Part shown: positions 43,602-53,037 of the stretch, piece after piece | How the letters are laid out: each line of letters starts with the position of its first letter | How positions within the stretch are numbered: position 1 is the stretch's first letter | Assembly: GCA_016124935.1 (NCBI GenBank) | Contig: WGMS01000028.1 | Location: 62,001 to 126,000 of the forward strand | Direction: 5' to 3' | DNA from: a bacterium | GTDB lineage: Bacteria; Cyanobacteriota; Vampirovibrionia; Obscuribacterales; Obscuribacteraceae | Length of the DNA stretch: 64,000 nt | The notes under the pieces: generated by a model | What the model saw: only the letters and a program-made list of their open reading frames with translations | What the model was told of the DNA's origin: nothing | Databases searched by the model: none | Program-made: the position numbers and the translations under genes

Positions 43602-45794
43602 TTAAGACCCGTGTTTTATGCGTTCGGGAAAATCCAGTTTGATCTGGGCAGACATCCGTCTTTTCAGTTTCTCGATCTGATTTTCGTCTATCACAGGCTG
43701 AAAGATGACCAGGCTCTTCAACCCGCTCAGTGTCGGCAGGGTTTCTAGAGCCTTTTCCGAAATTTGGCTACCACGCCATATTTCGAGGAATTTTATCTGG
43801 CTTCTTTTCACCAGTTCAAGATCCGCAGCACTAACTTTTCTGTCATTGAAAGCAAGTTTTTCCAGACTGGAGATCCTTGCCAGGGGTAGGAGTGCTTTTG
43901 CAGATAGCCCTGTATCTTTTACACAGATCTCTTTGAGTTTCAAATTCGACGCAAGCTTTTCTATGTCTCTTTTAGAAATATTCTTGTTGCCCGAAAGAGA
44001 AAGGACCTTGATGTTCTTGAGTCTGCTTATCTTATCCAGACCAGAAGCGGTTATATGAGGTCCTGTTATATGAAGGACTTCGAGATTCTCGAACATATCC
44101 AGATTCTCTCCAGTTACCTCGGTGTTTGAAACATCTAGACCTTTCAAATTTTTACGATGCTTGAAATTCTTCATCGAGAGAATGTCTCGGTCTTTGATGC
44201 CGTTACCGCTTAAATCAAGACTTTCTAGATTCAAGTCGAGCCTGGATAGTCTTTCTATGGCAGGACCTTCCAACATCACTTTGTTCAGTCGCAACTTCGT
44301 GGCGCTTGTCTCACCTTCCAGTTGGTCCAGGGTCTTTGCTGAAATCACGCCTTTTCCTATCAACTCTCCATCTTCTGAACCTTTTTGAAAAGAACCCAGA
44401 GTCAACTGTTCCAAATCTTCTTTATGCTCAAAATTATTCAGCCTTGCTTTTGTTCCCGATATTTTATAAGAGGGCTTATAGTCTGGAGTTTCCTTAAACA
44501 AAAGGTAGATTGGATACGCGACCAGAGCGATAATAGCGACCAGGGTCGCTGCCGCAACCGCTGGAAGCTTTTCTCTGGGCGGTGATTCCTGCCCGGATAC
44601 CACAGCAATATGTGGAGTTGGCTCTTCGATTTCAGCTGGCTTCAAGCTGGTATCAGTTAGGCAACTCTCCAGGGCAGCTTTCAGCTCAGAGAAGTCGGCA
44701 TAGCGTACCTCTCTATTGCGGCTCAATGCTTTATAGATCACCTCTTTCAGGTTGTTCGGAATCTCGGGAAGGTCAGGAGGCGCGTTCAGCGGAGGTGGCG
44801 CCTGCTCCAGTTTTTTTTGAAGTATCTCAAGCGTCGTCTCGCCCTGGTGAGGTTGGAATCCGGTGAGCAATTCATAGAGCAGCACGCCTACTGTATATAC
44901 TTCGGAGAGGCTGTCGAAGCTTTGCCCCAGGGCTTGATCCGGGCTCATATAGGTGGGTGTCCCAGCCAGGGTCTTACCCTGGTATTCGAGCCGACTTTCG
45001 AGACTGGCAGCGATACCGAAGTCAATGATTTTGACCTGCATTTTTGAATTGCTACTTTCATCAACGGCGATAAGAACATTGGCTGGTTTCAGATCGCGGT
45101 GATATATCCCTTCTCTATGGGCACAGACCATGGCATCGCTTATCTGAATCGCCAGGTCAAGAACCTCCTGCCAGGTGAAGGCACCTTTTTCCGCCAGCAG
45201 TGTTTTTAAATCTACTCCCAGGACATATTCCAGTACCAGATACGGGGTGCCTGATTCAGTGCTGCTGATGTCTATTATTTCGATGATGTTTTTGTGAGAC
45301 AGTCTCGAAGTCATCCTCGCTTCTTCCTGGAAAGAGATGACGGCATCTCTATCTAGATTGGTCAGAATTTTGACCGCGACGATCTTGCCAAGCAATCTGT
45401 CCTGACAGCGGAAAACGTTGCTGCTCGCTCCTTGACCCAGCTCCTCAATCGGTTTGAATCGCTCCCGGGGAAAGTCCACGCCGACATGTTCCAGCTCCGG
45501 ATAATCCAGGATATTTTGCTCACCGGATATGGTATTTTCGACAGCGAGATCATCCAGCTTCGGCTTTTCACAACTGCAGAGATCTGTTCTGAAAATCCAC
45601 TGGGTAAAACTGCCGTGACGCACTAAATTTATTCTTTTGTGACACCGTGTGCAGAGGCGCAGGGATAGAAAGAGCTCCTCTTCTTCTTTGATCTGGGAGC
45701 ATCGACAGCCGGAGACCCACTGGGTCAAGCTACCTGAATTCTCAGCGGAGTCCGGGGATGGTTGCAGACAGATTGGACAGAGAGACTTATCCAT
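43602..45794 (-). CDS. Membrane Ser/Thr protein kinase with duplicated Cys-rich knuckle and LRR-like sensor
   Basis: 730 residues. Residues 1-76 hold two copies of C-x2-C ... GS-[LF]-TQW-[VI] ... C-x-C (Cys6/9/30/32 and 48/51/73/75), probably zinc sites. A Hanks kinase domain (about 113-375) follows with 'LGQGASSNVFRC', Lys in 'VAVKIL', 'YHRDLKPANVL', 'DFGIA' and 'PTYMSPDQA'. One membrane helix (about 410-430, 'AAATLVAIIALVAYPIYLLF') leads to an outside domain of degenerate leucine-rich repeats ('LNLESLDLSGNGIKDRDI', 'LEVLHITG'). It should pass an external signal to cytoplasmic targets. Its start overlaps the end of the upstream kinase gene by 8 bp. Confidence 0.93.
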   Translation of the reverse strand: MDKSLCPICLQPSPDSAENSGSLTQWVSGCRCSQIKEEEELFLSLRLCTRCHKRINLVRHGSFTQWIFRTDLCSCEKPKLDDLAVENTISGEQNILDYPELEHVGVDFPRERFKPIEELGQGASSNVFRCQDRLLGKIVAVKILTNLDRDAVISFQEEARMTSRLSHKNIIEIIDISSTESGTPYLVLEYVLGVDLKTLLAEKGAFTWQEVLDLAIQISDAMVCAHREGIYHRDLKPANVLIAVDESSNSKMQVKIIDFGIAASLESRLEYQGKTLAGTPTYMSPDQALGQSFDSLSEVYTVGVLLYELLTGFQPHQGETTLEILQKKLEQAPPPLNAPPDLPEIPNNLKEVIYKALSRNREVRYADFSELKAALESCLTDTSLKPAEIEEPTPHIAVVSGQESPPREKLPAVAAATLVAIIALVAYPIYLLFKETPDYKPSYKISGTKARLNNFEHKEDLEQLTLGSFQKGSEDGELIGKGVISAKTLDQLEGETSATKLRLNKVMLEGPAIERLSRLDLNLESLDLSGNGIKDRDILSMKNFKHRKNLKGLDVSNTEVTGENLDMFENLEVLHITGPHITASGLDKISRLKNIKVLSLSGNKNISKRDIEKLASNLKLKEICVKDTGLSAKALLPLARISSLEKLAFNDRKVSAADLELVKRSQIKFLEIWRGSQISEKALETLPTLSGLKSLVIFQPVIDENQIEKLKRRMSAQIKLDFPERIKHGS

Positions 45795-48489
45795 CTCTTA
45801 GAACCTTCTCTTCTCTGTCTATTTGCTCAAGCGCTGATTTCTTGAAATTGGAGGGCAGCAGCGGTAGAAGCTTTCGAGCCTTTTCAAAGAGCGCAAAGGC
45901 TCTGTTCTTTTCTCCTTCCAGGCGGAGGATCCGACCAAGGGTAACGTAGCACTGGTAGCAAAGCACCGGATTGCGATTCTCTATACCTTTGGCATTGTCG
46001 ATGGCTTGATAGGCTTTTTCCAGATGTGCTCTCTGTCCTTTTATGCCGTCCGTGAATGTGGCTAGTCTTGCCTCTGTCTCGATGTAGGTATCATAAGTTC
46101 TTTGATGCAGAGCCACTTTCCCATTCCGATTGTCTTCAACCAGACCGCTAAACCAGTCTACTATTTTGTTGCCGATTTCGTGGACTCTCTTTATCCTTGC
46201 TTCTTTTTCTTTTTCTTCCGTCATTCTTGCTGCTTGATCGCAGTTGAATCGCAACGGCCAGATCAGGTAGTAGCCGTAGCCCTCTTCTTTCTTCTTGTGC
46301 CAGCGATCGAGCCAGCTTATCTGTTGGTCGATGGCTTTATCCATATTTTCCCAGTCTTTCATCATGGCGTACCGAATAGTAAGTCGTTCCATTAGATCGA
46401 GTATAGGAAATCTCACATAAAGCTGCCTTTCTTTTGCCATGGGAATGAGCTTCTCAACCAGTACGATGCTCTCTTTCTCTCTTCCCACCGCCCACAAAAT
46501 GTCTGATTTGAACGTTAGAGTTTCAACCTCTTCACAATGATCTCCTTCTCTGGCTATACTTCGCTCGATCTGCGATATGGTATCGAGGGCGGCGTCACTA
46601 TCGCCGGAGATCTGTTGTTGACCTGCAATCTCGCGAAGATAACGGCGTGCGGCAGAGCAATCTGGTCCCTGGGACTTGACAGCGAGGTCTCGACATTTTT
46701 CGAATAGAGCTATTTTCTTCTTGATTGTCTCTTCGGCAGTTGCCGGCAGTTTATTCAACTCTTCCAGTCGCTCTTGCTCCAGTTTTTTTAGAGGTGATTG
46801 AATCCATCTCACCTCTTCTGATTCCTTCTCTTCTATGTTATAGTCCGGATTCCTTTTCATATCTTCATCGGTTAGAAATTCTATTGCGCTGTTATTCTTG
46901 ACTATGGTTTTTGTTCCGATCAGTTGGCAATCGGGAAGATCTTTTGACAACTGTTTGAATTCTGGGCTGTCTAGCAAGTGATCGTCTATGAATAGGTTCT
47001 TGAGATTGCGAATGTTTTTTATATGCCTTGCAGAAGCAGCGGTGAGACCGCAATCGGTGACAATAAGTACTTGAAGTGATTTGTTCACAGATAGATCTTT
47101 TAACAGTTTGTCTTCCAGAGGCATACTCTTAATCTCTAGAAAAAGCAGATTTTTCAAGCCGGCTATGTTCGCGAAGCTTTTGAATCGATATTGACTCGGT
47201 TTCATGTAGAGCTCTATAAGTTTGTCGTGTCCCGCTAGAGCCGACAGGTCATCGAGATCGATATTGGGAAAGTTTCCAATCTCAATCACCTGTAAGTCTT
47301 TCGCCTGGGATAGCGTTTTTAAATCTTTCGGCGAACGCAGGTCGAATACTTTACTGTTTTTGTTTATATCAATTTCGTCATCGGGCGACAGTATCGGCAT
47401 ATACGCAGCCCCTACTTTAGGTGTTTTGAGTGGCACATTTGCTTGTTTGGACTTTTTCGTACTGGTCATGAAAATATTTCCTGCCAGGCAAAAAGCGGCC
47501 AGAGCTAATGCTCCTGTCAGCATCAGTTGAATTTTTCTTGCGCGGAGAAGCTCCTGAATATCCGGTGCCCAGAGGTTGAGCAGCGGTGCATCTTTCTTCT
47601 CTTTCTCTTCTCCTTCTTCCGCTGCCTTGGCGGCGATCTCATCTAGAAGATTCTCCGCAATCGCTGCTACCTCTTTCATGGAGGCGAATCGATTGTCGGG
47701 AGCCCGCGCCAGCAACTTAGCAACCAGGTCATCGAGAGATTCCGGAATCTCTGCCATACACATCTCGCTCAATCGCGGTGCTTCCAGAGTCTGTCTCATT
47801 TTGATAGTATCAAAGACAGTGTCGCCGGAAAGCGGCACATTGCCGGTGAGCATCTCGAAGATCAGACAACCAAGAGAGTACTGATCGGTTCTTGCATCGA
47901 TTGTTTTGCCACTCTCTCCCTGTTCAGGGCTCATGTATCTGGGACTGCCGATCAGTTCTCCCGAGGAAGTCAGGCTCTGATCTTCTTCATCGGTTTCCAT
48001 CAGCCTGGCAATGCCGAAATCCATCAGGACAGCCCTGGGGCTGCCGTCTGTTTCAGTCACCATGACATTGGCCGGTTTCACATCCCGATGAATTATCCCT
48101 TTTGCATGGGCATGGGCGAGGGCACCTGCCAGATCCAGGGCTATGGATAGACATTCTTCCAACTCTAGATAGCTTTCGGCTTTCAATCTATCTTTCAAGG
48201 TCTCTCCCTGGAGAAACTCGATGGCAAGATAGGGGATGTTGTCTTCCGATAACCCGAAGTCGAAAAACGGAGAGATACTGGGATGGTTGAGCTGGCTCAG
48301 TATCTTCGCTTCTTTATGGAAGCGCACCATGGCTCTGTCGCTCAAACCTTCGGTATGAAGCATCTTCAAGACCACCACTTTGTCCAGATGGATGTGGTTG
48401 GCTTTATAGACCGTTGCCATGCCGCCGCTTCCAAGCGGTGCTAGAATCTCGAATTTTTCAAAGACTACCGAGCCGATTTCCAGATTCAC
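45787..48489 (-). CDS. Membrane Ser/Thr protein kinase with LRR-like and TPR-like extracytoplasmic domains
   Basis: 900 residues. The N-terminal Hanks kinase (about 10-270) is complete: 'LGSGGMATVYKA', 'VVLKML', 'IHRDVKPANVM', 'DFGIARLM', 'SPRYMSPEQGE'. One membrane helix lies at about 325-345 ('LTGALALAAFCLAGNIF'). LRR-like repeats (about 385-520; 'LQVIEIGNFPNIDLDDLSAL', 'LKNLFIDDHLL') and TPR-like helices (about 620-890) follow outside. GTG at 48489 has AGGAG 6 nt upstream. It heads a two-gene operon with the kinase at 43602. Confidence 0.94.
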   Translation of the reverse strand: MNLEIGSVVFEKFEILAPLGSGGMATVYKANHIHLDKVVVLKMLHTEGLSDRAMVRFHKEAKILSQLNHPSISPFFDFGLSEDNIPYLAIEFLQGETLKDRLKAESYLELEECLSIALDLAGALAHAHAKGIIHRDVKPANVMVTETDGSPRAVLMDFGIARLMETDEEDQSLTSSGELIGSPRYMSPEQGESGKTIDARTDQYSLGCLIFEMLTGNVPLSGDTVFDTIKMRQTLEAPRLSEMCMAEIPESLDDLVAKLLARAPDNRFASMKEVAAIAENLLDEIAAKAAEEGEEKEKKDAPLLNLWAPDIQELLRARKIQLMLTGALALAAFCLAGNIFMTSTKKSKQANVPLKTPKVGAAYMPILSPDDEIDINKNSKVFDLRSPKDLKTLSQAKDLQVIEIGNFPNIDLDDLSALAGHDKLIELYMKPSQYRFKSFANIAGLKNLLFLEIKSMPLEDKLLKDLSVNKSLQVLIVTDCGLTAASARHIKNIRNLKNLFIDDHLLDSPEFKQLSKDLPDCQLIGTKTIVKNNSAIEFLTDEDMKRNPDYNIEEKESEEVRWIQSPLKKLEQERLEELNKLPATAEETIKKKIALFEKCRDLAVKSQGPDCSAARRYLREIAGQQQISGDSDAALDTISQIERSIAREGDHCEEVETLTFKSDILWAVGREKESIVLVEKLIPMAKERQLYVRFPILDLMERLTIRYAMMKDWENMDKAIDQQISWLDRWHKKKEEGYGYYLIWPLRFNCDQAARMTEEKEKEARIKRVHEIGNKIVDWFSGLVEDNRNGKVALHQRTYDTYIETEARLATFTDGIKGQRAHLEKAYQAIDNAKGIENRNPVLCYQCYVTLGRILRLEGEKNRAFALFEKARKLLPLLPSNFKKSALEQIDREEKVLRDG

Positions 48490-48578
48490 TCAGATCTCCT
48501 GCCGTCCATGCTCTCTGACTATTTTACGATGAATTTCGGGTAAATTTAATAAGGTGTTTTTCGAATTGAGGGGGCTTC

Positions 48579-50423
48579 GTGCCAGACTCGCGACAGGAAT
48601 TTCCGCCTTCTCTTCTAGCCCGTTATCTGGATCCGAGTTTTGTCGGCGAAGGGGCGATGGGTCAAGTTTTCCGCGCCCGGGATAAAGCTTTAGACAGCAT
48701 AGTCGCTATTAAAATTCTGGCAAGAGGCGCCGAAGATCAAGATTTGATAAGACTTCAGCGAGAGGCGAAGACACTTGCCCAGTTGAATCATCCAAATATT
48801 GTCCGGGTTCTTGATTTCAATCTTACCAAGACCCAGGTTCCTTATCTGGTAATGGAATATGTCGAAGGTCGCGACCTGTGCAGTCTGGGCCTCAGCTCCC
48901 TTAGAGAACTGCTACCTGTGCTCATCCAGGTCTGTGCCGGTATGGTCTATGCCCATCGGGAAGGAGTCTTGCATAGGGATCTTAAGCCCAGCAATATTCT
49001 TCTCGATGCAAGCGCGTCCCAGGTAAAGATTGTCGATTTCGGCATCGCCAAGCACTTCAGCTCCGAGGTCGATACTACTTCCGGTGCGGTGGTCCGGGGC
49101 ACCCCTGCTTACATGAGTCCGGAGCAGGCTAACGGTGAGTCTGTGGACGAAAGGTCCGATATTTATTCTTTCGGTTGCATACTCTATGAAGTTATAGTCG
49201 GAAGGAAGCCCTTTATCGCTGAATCATCGCTTGAGATGATCATGCAGCATGCCTCATCGCCGGTACCTTCTGTGGAGAGAGAAGATTGCCCCGATATGCT
49301 AGAGCAGCTTATTCTCTCCTGCCTGGCCAAGCTCCCGGAGGAGCGTCCTCATAGCTTCTCGGCTATTCTAGAAATCCTAGAATCAGTGTTGGCTTCATTG
49401 CCTGTTCCTGTGGAAGCAGGAGAAAAAATCAGGGAAGCTGTCCGTGGCGCCGAAACTTTCTTCCCTTTACCCGAGCAGGAAGATAAGAGACAGTCCGGAC
49501 GGCTTCAGCTTGCCTTGATTGTCCTTCCCGTCCTGGCGATTGCAGGGGTTCTTTATCTGGGCAGTCTCGTCTTGCAGGATTCGAGCCAGATAGCCATGAC
49601 CCAGAAAGAGGGCGGTGTCGCCATCAAAAAACAGACCGAGGGGGTGAGGCTCAATCAGTCTAAAGTGTACGACCTACCCGATGCTTTCAAGGATCTGAAG
49701 ATTCCTAAACTGCTTCGTGTGGCCAGGGATTTGATCAAGCAAGAGAAGTACGGCACTGCCATTGCCTGTTTCTCTCGGATTTTGCAAGAGGAGCCGAAAA
49801 ATGAAGGAGCACTGCTTGGTCGAGCCGAGTGTTATATGCATATGGAGTTGATTGATGATGCAATTAAAGATTTGAATCTGTTCCTTGCAAAGCTGCCCGA
49901 TCAGAAAGAGGCTATCTCATTGAGAGCCAATTGTTATCGAATGAACGGGCAGTATCAGAAGTCTTTTGATGACTACAGTCGTCTGATAGAGCTGAACCCG
50001 GAAGATGAGAGCTTTTATGTTCAACGGGCTAAACTAAGTGCCCTGGAAGACAACCTCGATAAAGCCCTGGTCGACGTGGATAAGGCGGTGGAATTGAAGC
50101 CTGGGAGCGGCTCTTTCCTTCGTATGAGATCAAGTTTCCTTCAACGCCTGGGGCGTTATGACGAGGTGGTTAGAGATCTGTCAACTGCTCTTACTTTGGA
50201 GAAGAATAACTCGAATATGTATTACAACCGGGGCTGTGCTTACTTCGAGCTTGGTAAATACGACAAAGCTCTGGAGGATTTCAGTCAGGCAATTAAAATG
50301 AAGCCTGGAAGAGCCGACTATTATCAGATGCGCGCTCGGGTATACGAGAAACTAGGCAAAGTCGACCTGGCCAGAGAAGATAGAGAGAAAATGAGAATCG
50401 ATGATTTCACCCTTAAATTTTGA
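48579..50423 (+). CDS. Membrane Ser/Thr protein kinase with C-terminal TPR domain
   Basis: 614 residues. The Hanks kinase (about 15-275) has 'GEGAMGQVFRA', 'VAIKIL', 'LHRDLKPSNIL', 'DFGIAKHF', 'TPAYMSPEQAN'. A membrane helix at about 310-332 ('LALIVLPVLAIAGVLYLG') is followed by about six TPR units (385-600; 'KYGTAIACFSRILQEEPKNE', 'MYYNRGCAYFELGKYDKALE'). The GTG start has GGGGG 4 nt upstream. It is divergent from the kinase pair across 89 bp, making a three-kinase locus. The last 11 bp overlap the convergent NUDIX gene. Confidence 0.94.
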   Translation: MPDSRQEFPPSLLARYLDPSFVGEGAMGQVFRARDKALDSIVAIKILARGAEDQDLIRLQREAKTLAQLNHPNIVRVLDFNLTKTQVPYLVMEYVEGRDLCSLGLSSLRELLPVLIQVCAGMVYAHREGVLHRDLKPSNILLDASASQVKIVDFGIAKHFSSEVDTTSGAVVRGTPAYMSPEQANGESVDERSDIYSFGCILYEVIVGRKPFIAESSLEMIMQHASSPVPSVEREDCPDMLEQLILSCLAKLPEERPHSFSAILEILESVLASLPVPVEAGEKIREAVRGAETFFPLPEQEDKRQSGRLQLALIVLPVLAIAGVLYLGSLVLQDSSQIAMTQKEGGVAIKKQTEGVRLNQSKVYDLPDAFKDLKIPKLLRVARDLIKQEKYGTAIACFSRILQEEPKNEGALLGRAECYMHMELIDDAIKDLNLFLAKLPDQKEAISLRANCYRMNGQYQKSFDDYSRLIELNPEDESFYVQRAKLSALEDNLDKALVDVDKAVELKPGSGSFLRMRSSFLQRLGRYDEVVRDLSTALTLEKNNSNMYYNRGCAYFELGKYDKALEDFSQAIKMKPGRADYYQMRARVYEKLGKVDLAREDREKMRIDDFTLKF

Positions 50424-50901
50424 CGTGGTTCCATGAAATCATCTTGCCTTCGTCAAAGGGCGCCACTCCGTGAAACACTTTATCGCTCTTGTCAAAGATC
50501 ATATCCAGCCAGTAGCGGTCGCTTTCCCAGAAATTCACCGTGGCGAAATCGCTTATTCTGACCCATTCGAGAAAGCCCTCGTGATTCTCTTTCAGGGGCT
50601 CTCCGTCGTAAGAATCGACCCTGAAAATAAAGCCGAACCAGTCCTCTCCGACTCCACCAAAACCGGGCCAGTTTATGGTGCCTTTCAAGATGATATCAAC
50701 AGGTTCTATCCCTGCTTCTTCCCGAACTTCCCGGACAAAGCCCGAGACTATGTCTTCACCGGGCTCCAATTTGCCGCCGAGACCGTTGTATTTGCCATAG
50801 TGTATATCATCCGCCCTTTTGCTGCGATTCACCAGAAGGACGCTTTGCTTATCCCTGGACATTACATAGCCGAGGGTTCCGAGGATAGGACGATAGGTCA
50901 T
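50413..50901 (-). CDS. NUDIX hydrolase (8-oxo-dGTP diphosphatase-like)
   Basis: 162 residues from the ATG at 50901, which has AAGGAG 6 nt upstream; the longer in-frame start at 50985 lacks support. The Nudix box 'GGKLEPGEDIVSGFVREVREEAGI' is intact except that it is split here only by description (residues about 45-68). 'GTLGYVMSRDKQSVLLVNR' and 'YNGLGGKLE' resemble MutT/MTH1-type enzymes that remove oxidised nucleotides. This fits the nearby repair genes but the substrate is inferred. Confidence 0.87.
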   Translation of the reverse strand: MTYRPILGTLGYVMSRDKQSVLLVNRSKRADDIHYGKYNGLGGKLEPGEDIVSGFVREVREEAGIEPVDIILKGTINWPGFGGVGEDWFGFIFRVDSYDGEPLKENHEGFLEWVRISDFATVNFWESDRYWLDMIFDKSDKVFHGVAPFDEGKMISWNHVKI

Positions 50902-50925
50902 TAACTGCTCCTTTGAGAAGAATCT

Positions 50926-50946
50926 ATTATAATCAAAGCCTTTGAT
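50926..50946 (-). promoter_or_regulatory. Promoter of the NUDIX gene with a palindromic operator
   Basis: On the minus strand TATAAT (plus 50926-50931) is preceded directly by the 15-bp inverted repeat ATCAAAG-C-CTTTGAT (50932-50946), which takes the place of part of the spacer or -35. A bound regulator would block this promoter and, on the other side, lies just ahead of the PafA-like gene. Confidence 0.4.
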
Positions 50947-50964
50947 TCCAGGGAGAGCGTTTTT

Positions 50965-52656
50965 TTGAATATAAAGCCGATTCACTCGCCGTCGAGCTGC
51001 ATCTTTGTGCTTGTGGCAGCAATAATGTTGTTGGGGTCGCCCGGATTCGCCGTCGATAAGGGCGCCAGGGTGAAGCTAGTCTTGCAAATTACCATAGACC
51101 AGCTCCGTGGCGATCAACCTCTATTATTCAAAGAGCGATTCGGCGAGGGCGGCTTCAAGCTATTGTTTGACAAGGGAGCATACTACGCCAATGCTCATTA
51201 TAGCCATGCCGACACAGAGACGGCCCCCGGTCATGCCACCCTTGCCACCGGTACCGTGCCTGCCAGACATGGTATCACCAACAGTGAATGGTACGACTAT
51301 GAGAAAGGGCGAGTGGTCTATTCAGTAGAAGATCAAAGCTCTCCTTTAGTAGATCAAAACGCTGTCAGCACCGCAGGCTCCACCTCCAGTGAAAAGGGAA
51401 GAAGCCCGGCTCATCTTCTATCCACTACCATCGGTGATGAGATAGTCATATCCTCATTTGGAAAAGCCAGATCTATAGCTGTTTCCGGCAAAGATCGCGG
51501 GGCGATTTTACCCGGCGGACATTGCGGTAAGGCTTTCTGGCTCTCCAACGGCAAGTTTGTAAACAGCAAATATTACAATGATTCTTTGCCGGGCTGGGTA
51601 GAGGAGTGGAATCGCAATAAGCTGGCGGATACTTATCGCAACAAAGCCTGGACGTTACTTAGAGATAAAGGCTCTTATCTACGAAAAGATATCGACGACC
51701 GAAGCTTCGAGGGTTCCTACAAGCATCTGGGGCGTACTTTTCCCAAGTCCTTTGCTTGCAAGGACGACGAAGAATTTTATGAAACACTTTTACACACCCC
51801 GGTCAATGACGAACTGGTGCTTTCCTTCGCCGAGCATGCCATAGACAAACTCGCTCTTGGTCAAGGAGAGAGCACCGACTATCTATCGGTCAGTTTCTCT
51901 TCTACCGACTATGTCGGTCATGGCTGGGGTATAGGCAGTCTAGAGGCGGAGGATAATCTGCTTCGAGTCGATCGCAATCTTGCTGCACTTTTCTCTTTTG
52001 TCGATAAGAAAGTCGGACTGGATAAGGTTTTGATAGTACTGTCCGCCGATCATGGCGTGGCTGAGATCGCCGAAGCGATGCAGGCTTTTTCTATAGATTC
52101 TTACAGAATTCCGAGCAAAGAGTTTTGCGCTTCTGTAAATTCGCGTCTGAAAGAGCGCTTCTCGACCGAGCACGATTTGATCAAAGCTTTTGTCTATCCT
52201 TACATCTATCTCGACCGCAAGTTCATCGCCGATGGCGGTATCGGTGCCGGTATCGAAGTTGTGCAGGACGCCGCCGCCGAGATTGCCATGCAGTACCCAG
52301 GGGTGGCTTATGCCGCCGGGCGATCTAGAATCGCCCGGGGCGAATTGCCCGCCAATACCGGATATTATGCCAGGATTGTGGCCAACTTCCATCCTCGGCG
52401 TTCCGGCGATGTCCATGTGGTGCCCAGGCAATATGTCATGTTCGGAAAGAAAAGGACGAATCAGCCCGGTGAACATGGTTCGGTCTGGTCTTATGATACT
52501 TATGTACCGGTGGCGTTTTTAAGTGCCGGGGTCAGACCCGGCTATTATCTGCGGTCTATAGACCCCCAGGATATTGCCCCCACCATCGCCGCCTTGCTCG
52601 GCATCAAGCCGCCCTCGGCAAGCTCCGGTGAAGTTTTGAAAGAGATTGCCGATTAA
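50965..52656 (+). CDS. PafA-like alkaline phosphatase (type I phosphodiesterase superfamily)
   Basis: 563 residues, exported (signal 'CIFVLVAAIMLLGSPGFAVD'). The catalytic Thr is in 'HADTETAPGHATLATG'. Metal ligands are in 'ITIDQLRGD', 'SSTDYVGHGWG', 'LSADHGVAEI' and 'PGEHGSVW'. It releases phosphate from monoesters in the periplasm, as does PafA of Bacteroidetes. The TTG start has GGGAGAG 7 nt upstream. It is divergent from the NUDIX gene. Confidence 0.92.
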   Translation: MNIKPIHSPSSCIFVLVAAIMLLGSPGFAVDKGARVKLVLQITIDQLRGDQPLLFKERFGEGGFKLLFDKGAYYANAHYSHADTETAPGHATLATGTVPARHGITNSEWYDYEKGRVVYSVEDQSSPLVDQNAVSTAGSTSSEKGRSPAHLLSTTIGDEIVISSFGKARSIAVSGKDRGAILPGGHCGKAFWLSNGKFVNSKYYNDSLPGWVEEWNRNKLADTYRNKAWTLLRDKGSYLRKDIDDRSFEGSYKHLGRTFPKSFACKDDEEFYETLLHTPVNDELVLSFAEHAIDKLALGQGESTDYLSVSFSSTDYVGHGWGIGSLEAEDNLLRVDRNLAALFSFVDKKVGLDKVLIVLSADHGVAEIAEAMQAFSIDSYRIPSKEFCASVNSRLKERFSTEHDLIKAFVYPYIYLDRKFIADGGIGAGIEVVQDAAAEIAMQYPGVAYAAGRSRIARGELPANTGYYARIVANFHPRRSGDVHVVPRQYVMFGKKRTNQPGEHGSVWSYDTYVPVAFLSAGVRPGYYLRSIDPQDIAPTIAALLGIKPPSASSGEVLKEIAD

Positions 52657-52669
52657 TTCTTGATGGACT

Positions 52670-52957
52670 TTGACGGAAGTATTTTTTCGTTCAGGTAGAC
52701 TGCGGATTTCTCTCAGCGGCGAGAGGCTGGGGCTTACCCCCATGAAGTTCAGGCTTTTGAGCAAGCTCATTCATAACCCGGGAAGGGTATACACCAGAGT
52801 CCATGTACATGAGCTCTGCACCGGACCGGAGCAAAGAAGCGTCGATCGGACTATAGACAGCCATATTAAAAATCTTCGCAAGAAAATCGCCCGCTTTTTA
52901 TCATATAGAGGGCTGCTTGACTCGGTCTATGGTGTGGGCTATCACTTTGAGATCTGA
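52670..52957 (+). CDS. Orphan OmpR/PhoB-type winged-helix DNA-binding protein without receiver
   Basis: 95 residues that form only the C-terminal effector domain: 'GLTPMKFRLLSKLIHNPGRV', the recognition helix 'SVDRTIDSHIKNLRKKI' and the wing 'LLDSVYGVGYHFEI'. It has no phosphorylation domain and upstream frames are closed by a stop, so it is not a truncated longer gene in the present sequence. It starts at TTG with no clear ribosome-binding site, 13 bp after the phosphatase stop, and may be read through from that gene. A tandem heptamer operator begins 16 bp after its stop. Confidence 0.75.
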   Translation: MTEVFFRSGRLRISLSGERLGLTPMKFRLLSKLIHNPGRVYTRVHVHELCTGPEQRSVDRTIDSHIKNLRKKIARFLSYRGLLDSVYGVGYHFEI

Positions 52958-52972
52958 GCGATTTTTCGACGG

Positions 52973-53006
52973 GTTCATGGTCTGTTCACATACCTTCCTC
53001 TAAGCT
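52973..53006 (+). promoter_or_regulatory. Tandem heptamer operator-promoter before the FlbD-like/VOC/flavoprotein operon
   Basis: GTTCATG (52973-52979) and GTTCACA (52984-52990) are 11 bp apart with spacer GTCT, the same spacer as at 28835. TAAGCT (53001-53006) follows after 10 bp. No separate -35 is seen. Confidence 0.55.
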
Positions 53007-53037
53007 GAAAACAGTGTTATGACGGAGGTGCTGACCC

